In this document: piece by piece, positions 58,214 through 64,000 of the stretch | Position numbering within the stretch: the first letter of the stretch is position 1 | Layout of the letters: every line of letters starts with the position of its first letter | Assembly: GCA_947683625.1 (NCBI GenBank) | Contig: CANTUR010000047.1 | Span: 4,278,001 to 4,342,000, forward strand | DNA length: 64,000 nucleotides | Source of the DNA: Mallotus nudiflorus | Lineage: Eukaryota > Streptophyta > Magnoliopsida > Malpighiales > Euphorbiaceae | Reading direction: 5' to 3' | Made by a program: the position numbers and the translations under genes | Notes under the pieces: model-generated | What the model saw: the letters and a program-made list of their open reading frames with translations, nothing else | Database searches by the model: none | Told to the model about the DNA's origin: nothing

Positions 58214-60435
58214 TGTAAACACTCAATTTCGGGATGATAAAGTGTGGATGTGATAGAGGATTCCAATTATGAAAATGTTATAAATAAGTCTTCAATACTT
58301 AGTGTTTGAAACCTCAAAAGTCTGAATGCATTTCCAAAAGGGGTTTTAATTGGTTTTTTAAGGACTTAATTGTAATGTTTTTCAAGATCTAATTATAAAT
58401 TATAAATTCTTTCAAGGGCCTTTTTGTAATTAAAAGTTTAAAAAAGATCGAAATTCTGTAATTCCGATCGAAATTATATAATTCCGAACAGAATTCTATA
58501 ATTCTAATTGGAATTCCATAATTCTCATCAAAATTATGTAATTCTAATTGTAATTACACAATTCAAGTCGGAATTATGCATGTTCCATTTGATTATTTTA
58601 TTTTATTTTATTTTAGTAAATAAAATTTGGTTTCTTAAATTTTGATTGGTCAAATAGTATTTATCTAAATTTTTAGAAAATTAAAGTCCTTTCAAAATCA
58701 AAACTCTAAGAAAGGCAAGTCATAGTAGGATACATTGTTAGTTAGGATTTTTTCCTATAAAAGCTCAGCTTGAGCTCTCATAGGGAGGGGATGGAAACCT
58801 TCCTGAGGGGACCTCCCTCTTTGAATGAAAAAACTTCTTTTGAATGGATTTTTCTTTTGGTTTTGAACCTTTTTTTTTATGTACTAGAGGTTCCTTTTTT
58901 TATCCCTAGGTAGTACAAAAATATTCTCTGCGATTTATTCGTGTTTTTAAAGTAAGAAGTAATAGACCTTTAAGAAGAAGATAATAAGTTTTTTTCTAAT
59001 ATTTATTTAATAAGTAACAGTGATTATTACTAGTTTGAGGGGCAACTCATACTACATCCATAATCATCATCTTCTTTCCTTCCTTTTTTTTTATTTTTAT
59101 TTTATTTTATTATTTTGATTTTATTAAATTTCAATTTTATCTAATTTTTATTACTATTTTATTCACTAATCATTGTTTATTATTTTGTATTGGTGATTAT
59201 AAAGGGGATTATATGATGATTTTATTAGGTGAACAAAATCCATGAAGGTCCATAAAATGCCATGGATTGAACTTTGTAGCTAAATATAGTTCCTAGGTTT
59301 TTTTTTTTTAATTTTTTATTATTGTTTTGATTTTTTTTTTATTATTTTTGGGATTGTATTAATTTTTTTTCTTTTCTTATTATTTTCAATAGCTCATTGT
59401 AATAGTCCCAATAGTGGGAATAATGAAGTCATGTGTGTGTGGTTGTATGTTTTATTTTAATTAATTGGTTAGTAAAATTAGGGTTTTAATTAGGTAATTA
59501 ATTAAAATTAATGTCTATAGAAATCATTAGGTTGTTTAATTAAAATTGAATTAGATTTAAGTGGATAAAATTAGGGTTACTTGTTGATTATTTTATTTTA
59601 TTTGTTTTTTAGAGTCAATTTAATTAAATTAGTTTTTTTTTAGAATTGATTGTTTGATCTTTTATTTGATTTTTTATTTTTTTTATTGTTTTTGGGCTTG
59701 TTTGTTTATGTTTATGTATTTTGGGCCTTAAACTCACATTAGGCTTTAACCTATTTAAATAAATTTAGGATTTTTTTAATTAATAAAAATGCATCTTTAG
59801 GCCCATAATTAACTAGATTTAAGGTAGAAATAATTTAGGACCATTTAGCTAATTTAGACATAGACCCACCTAATTTAATTAATTTAGACTTAGCCCATTT
59901 AATTTAAGCCTTTTCCATAATTTGTAGATTTAAGATCACTTTAGAAATTAAAATATGTAGAATTAGGCCCATTAGTCTTTAGGCTCACTTGCAAATTAAA
60001 ACATGTAGATTTAGCCTATTTAATTAAAATCAACGTAGATTACACTAACTTAGAGATTGTGATTTAAATAAGTACATTGTTTATGTGTACTTTTCATGAC
60101 TAGTTTGCCTGGAGTTGATTATTTTAATAAGGGTTTATATGAAATTGCATGTAAATAGAGGGTAAGATAGTAATTCATAAAGTAATTATAAATGAACACA
60201 AGATTGAAAGAAGTTGGCATTCCGTATCCAAAATTTCCTAGTTGTAGTGTTGGCTTTCTTTTAGAGAATCGAGGACTGCCGCTTTTAATTTGTCCCAATT
60301 ATTACCCTGAGTGGCAGCTCCTCATCTTCATACCATGTCTTTATGATAGTGGTTAGTGTGTTCTCTAGAGCCCTAAGCTCAAATAGTATCGTGGTTGCTA
60401 AAATCTTGGGCACACACTAAACCCCGTCGTCTACA
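58214..60435 (+). mobile_element. Solo LTR of element E family inserted in copia element G
   Basis: The insertion is 2,222 bp, from TGTAAACACTC to GTCTACA, flanked by GTATT (58209-58213) and GTGTT (60436-60440), 4 of 5 bases. It is co-linear with the LTRs at 43468 and 52855, with the palindrome array (58450-58590) and TATA box (58756-58763). No gag or second LTR is attached, so it is a solo LTR from LTR-LTR recombination. Copia coding continues on both sides. Confidence 0.9.
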
Positions 60436-60932
60436 GTGTTCATCGTTGATGATTATCCTTTGAAGACGTCAGTATTAGAACCATCAAATTAAGGATGTAT
60501 GATGGCACAATTCGCACTGTTCAGAATTTACGGCATATGGAGGGCTTAAATAAAAATCTACTGTCCATAGGAGTGGTAGATGATCTTAAGTGTAGTGTTG
60601 AAATAAAAAAAAGGATTATAAAAGTAATTCAAGGTGCGCTCTTACTAGTGAAGGTCTAAAAGATAGATGCAAATTTGTATGTGTTATAAGGAGAGACTTT
60701 GCAGGAGGTAGAAGCATGTGTTGGTTAAGATGATTCAAGTTAAAAGTCTACCATGGTGTGGCATTGCAAACTTGGCCATATGTCAAAACAAAGAATGAAA
60801 ATTCTAGCTGAGCAAAAGCTACTTCCTGGTACAAAGGTATCCTTACCCTTTTGTGAGCATTATGTTATAAGCAAGTAGCAGCGTGTGAAGTTCAACACAT
60901 TTAATTCTAGAAGTAAAAGTATTCTAGAATTT

Positions 60933-61804
60933 TATAATGACTTGATATTTTAAATAATATAAAATTATTTTGGGATATGCAATGTTAATAAAATTTTAAA
61001 TTTTATTTATATATTATCATTATATTTATTTTCTAGTTGCGCTGAGACCAAGACCTATCAGACCAGGCCCGTTGAGTTTGTCTCACATAGCACAAACCTG
61101 TGAGTTATTATTTTATATATACATTGCATATAGATACATGATTATGAGTTTTCATGTTTTGATATAAGTTTAAATATGAATTATTTCATTAAATGAATAA
61201 GTATATTTTTGGTATACTTTTAGTATATTTTTTGTATATTTGATATATATGTGACATCTTACTTAGTTTGTTTTTAGTACAGAATTCGTATAAATGTGAC
61301 ATATATATGTTAGCATGTTTTAGCATATATTCAACATATTTGACAAATACTCAGCATATACATTTAGTACATTTTTTGTATATTTTTAGTATATAAGTTG
61401 TATATCCTTTTTAAATGATTGTCATTATATTTAAATTGTGCAATTTAGTATTTTCCATTAAATTACGATTTATTTGAAGGATATCAATAAAACGTGCTAC
61501 CTAGTGGGCTGCACTAGGATTCTGTACGTACTTGATTGCAGGAGCTTGATTGACCTAGTGTCTTAAGGCCAATCACACTAATAGTGAGACTGCGGGAGCT
61601 CGATTAACTTAATATCTCGGGTCCAGTCTATTGTCCAAAAATGGAATAAGAGAATTTCTTTGGAATTAAGTCGCTTGCATGGCTAATAAGATATTTTTTT
61701 TGAGACTGCAAATACTTTTAGGGTTCTATTTGATCCTTCACTTAAATAAATGTTTTTTGCATTTATTATATATAAAAGTAGATTTTAGTATTTGTGTGAA
61801 GTGC

Positions 61805-61860
<56 letters not shown>

Positions 61861-62312
61861 TGATGATTGATTGCATATGACATTAGGAGGTGCATGTATA
61901 TATATTATAATAATTCACTCAATGAGGTCTAACCCCCTGTCAACCATTTTTCTTTCAGGAGAGTCTTCTTCATTAAACTGTACCAGTAGTAATTTACACT
62001 AGTCTTCTTTAGCCCCAGCTAGATTATGTAATTTATTTATCTGAATTCTTCTTGTAATCTAGAAAACTGCAGTAGTAGTGTTGTTGTATCAATAGTGTGT
62101 TATTTTATTGTTAGGATTTGTATTAAAATATTTTATGAATATTTATTTATAAAATGATATTTAAGTATTTATTTTATATCAATTTAAGTTTTAATTATGT
62201 CATATTTATGTATTGCATTGTGTTTTTATTTTTAAAGCTTGCTACAGATTCCAAATTCAAAAGAATTTCCATTTTCTAGCACCGATCATGACTACCGGTT
62301 TGGGTAGTGATA
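60933..62312. mobile_element. Element D: internally deleted relative of A, B and C
   Basis: D is 1,380 bp. Its start TATAATGACTTGATATTTTA aligns with TGTAATATCCCGTGTTTTTA of element A (TG changed to TA), and its end GGGTAGTGATA aligns with GGGTCGTGACA. Flanks AATTT and AATTA match 4 of 5 and interrupt the copia codons for L-E-L-V-H. Compared with A it lacks about 1.8 kb between GGGATATGCA and the GTTGCGCYGAGACC block, including the GC-rich leader. Hairpins lie at 61500-61518, 61533-61575 and 61587-61629. An (AT)n run occupies 61808-61857. Confidence 0.85.
61808..61857. repeat. (AT)n microsatellite within element D
   Basis: About 25 uninterrupted AT units. The matching place in elements A and B has only a few (TATATATACATAT near 21730), so the expansion is specific to D. 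Confidence 0.9.
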
Positions 62313-62990
62313 AATTAGTTCACTCTAATGTGTGATAAGCACTAGTACAGTAGTACCATCCTTAGAGGGAGCCAAGTACTTCCTGTCCTTTATTAATGAC
62401 TACTCTATGAGGTGTTGGGTGTACCCTATTAAAAGAAAAGCTAATGTGTTTGAAGTCTTTAAAGTATTCAAAGCATGGGTGGAACTTGATTCTAGAAATA
62501 AGATCAAATAATTGAGGACAGATAATGGAGGAGAATATATTAGTGAAGAATTTGATCAATTCTATAAATAGGAAGGCATCAAAAGGCAGTTCACTACAAC
62601 ATACACTCTTAATAAAATGGAGTGACATAGTGGATGACCAAAACCCTATTGGAAAGAATAAAAGCAATGTTGGGAGTTGTTTGTCTAGCAAAGTCATTTT
62701 GCATAGAAGTAGTCAACACCACTTGTTATATAATAAATAGGTCACCATCAAATGTAATTGAGTTGAAGACACTTATAGAGATGTGGATTGATAAGCCTGT
62801 TGATTATTTAAACCTCTATATATATGAAAGCCCTGCATATGTGATGTATAATGCCCAAGAAACTACAAAGCTAAATCCAAAATCTTAAAAAATGCATATT
62901 TTTGTGATATGCAAAATGAGTTAAGGGGTATCGCTTATGGGATCCCACTACCCATAAGGTCATCATTAGTAGAGATATGATGTTTGCCAA

Positions 62991-63239
62991 AGATAAGTTG
63001 TAAGAAAAATGTGATAATAGCACATCAAAAGATAATTCAGAGACTACAATGATATAGGTGGAACAAAAGGATTCTTCTGAAGTAGCACTAGAAAATAAAG
63101 AACGAGAACTAGCTGAGTCTGAAAAAAAAAATCAAAGTTCGATAGTTAACTCGTGGCACAAAAGCACCAGCTAGGTATTCTAATTATATTATGGAGAGTA
63201 ATGTTGCATACTATTTTCTGATTAAGGATGGAGAGCCAT
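62991..63239 (+). other. Integrase-RT linker of copia element G
   Basis: Hydrophilic, charged coding-like sequence between integrase and RT, as usual in copia Pol, ending in a TRGTKAPARYSN-like segment. No domain of its own. Confidence 0.5.
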
Positions 63240-64000
63240 CAACTCTTTAAGAAAAAATGGAGAGTCCATAAGCATCTTAATGGATGAAAGTAATAAAAGA
63301 AGAAATTGAAGCTCTATATAATAATCAGACTTGGAAACTTATGTCGTTACCACAAAGAAGAAGGCCAATTGGTAATAAATGGGTCTAGAAGATTAAGCAT
63401 AACAATGATGATCAAGTGGAGCAATATCATGCAAGATTGGTGGCATGAGGGTATGCTTAGAAAGAAGACATTAACTTTAATAAATCTTTTCTCCTATGGT
63501 CTGACTTACAACAATTCAAGTGGTCCTGGAGATGTGTGCTACATTTGATTTACATCTAGAGCAATTAGATGTGAAAACTGCTTTTCTTTATTGACTTTAA
63601 TGAAAGCTTTGCTCCAACCAAAAGGTTTTAAAGAATAAGGAAAAGAGAACTTGGTTTTCAGGTTGAAAAATCTATATGGCTTAAAACAGGTGTTAAGGTG
63701 TTGGTATAAGAGACTTAATTCCTTTATCAAGAGCTTTGGATACAACAGACTTAATGCAGATCCTTGTGCATATTTTAAGAGGGCTAGTGAAAATGAATTT
63801 TTCATTTTGCTATTGTATGTATATGGCATATTGGTAGTAAGTCCCAATAAAGATCATATCGAAGAATTGAAGGCAAAGTTAGGTAGGCAATTTGAGATGA
63901 AGGATTTAAGACTGGCAAACATGATTTTAGGGATGCAAATTCACCGAGACAAAAATAATAAGAAGAGTTGGCTACTCTAGAAAAAATACTTGAAGAAAGT
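63240..64000 (+). pseudogene. Reverse transcriptase of copia element G (partial)
   Basis: RT begins with KEEIEALYNNQTWKLM and IGNKWV near 63380. The best open part, 63651-63980, has VFRLKNLYGLKQVLRCWYKR, DPCAYFKR and LLLYVYGILVV. The family motif YVDD reads YVYG here, so the catalytic aspartates are lost. KDLRLANMILGMQIHRD follows, close to the KDLG...ILGMxI motif of copia RT. The sequence runs off the window before RNase H. Confidence 0.85.

Larger units (their letters stand above)
60436..62990 (+). pseudogene. Integrase region of copia element G, interrupted by element D
   Basis: The left part has MYDGTIRTVQNLRHMEGLNK, then LLSIGV and the GAG-pre-integrase segment with HCKLGHMS. The core resumes after element D with LVHSNV, so the first catalytic aspartate (LVHSDV in the family) is N. 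It continues with GAKYFLSFINDYS, KTL-like RTDNGGEY at 62517 and EGIKRQF (acidic residue kept). INRSPSNV and KPVDYLNL follow. Integrase joins cDNA to the genome; this one is non-functional. Confidence 0.8.
56852..64000 (+). mobile_element. Element G: Ty1/copia LTR retrotransposon, right end outside window
   Basis: A plus-strand copia element with LTR end (about 57276), primer-binding site, gag, protease, integrase and RT in copia order (integrase before RT). It is interrupted by a solo LTR of E (58214-60435) and by element D (60933-62312). The left boundary of the LTR is not resolved; TATAAAT at 56884 should lie inside it. RNase H and the 3' LTR would be beyond 64000. Frames are broken at many stops and the RT motif is mutated. 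Confidence 0.85.

Noticed and set aside
1..64000. Search by eye for tRNA, rRNA and snRNA genes
   Set aside because: No B-box-like GGTTCGAATCC with a matching A-box, and no rRNA core sequence seen; a tRNAscan run would be decisive.

Overview
This is repeat-dense eudicot nuclear DNA. The evidence is strong AT bias, a plant leucine-rich-repeat receptor-kinase relic with a plant-type GTAAGT...TTTTGCAG intron, and plant Ty3/gypsy and Ty1/copia retrotransposons nested up to three insertions deep. The species cannot be fixed from the sequence. I found no intact host gene, rRNA, tRNA, CRISPR array or prokaryotic feature.

Host layer: a decayed MIK2-like receptor kinase lies at 2664-5062. A second copy of its upstream DNA and first codons begins near 5530. 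It resumes at 27348-28558 and again at 37969-38536, because two large retrotransposons inserted into it. The locus was therefore a tandem duplication with a unit of about 4.9 kb before it expanded.

First nest (5738-27347): a minus-strand Ty3/gypsy element of the Tat type with a perfect ATATT target duplication. It carries degenerate gag, protease, RT, RNase H and integrase on the minus strand. An additional ORF with plant-mobile-domain character lies on the plus strand, with its own TATA box and splice donor. Its right LTR is split by a non-coding TG...CA element (C, 17573-26983). Element C is in turn interrupted by two longer relatives (A, 18998-22247; B, 23284-26661). A fourth, internally deleted relative (D) lies at 60933-62312. 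A-D look like solo LTRs of one large-LTR family and share conserved hairpin modules.

Second element (28559-37968): another minus-strand Tat-type gypsy element, with 0.3 kb LTRs, degenerate pol, a different antisense ORF and a tandem array of about 91 bp units.

Third nest (41711-56079): a pol-less minus-strand Ty1/copia remnant (F). Its LTR is interrupted by an 11.5 kb plus-strand element (E) with 2.15 kb LTRs. E has an Ogre-like gag but no recognisable pol, followed by three tandem-repeat arrays. A perfect 40 bp inverted repeat lies in the outer part of F.

Fourth nest (about 56852 to the right edge): a plus-strand Ty1/copia element (G) whose protease/integrase region is interrupted by a solo LTR of E (58214-60435) and by element D. 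It runs off the window.

Almost all coding capacity here belongs to transposable elements, all of it broken, mainly by TAA/TAG stops where glutamine codons are expected. That pattern suggests long-term cytosine methylation and deamination.
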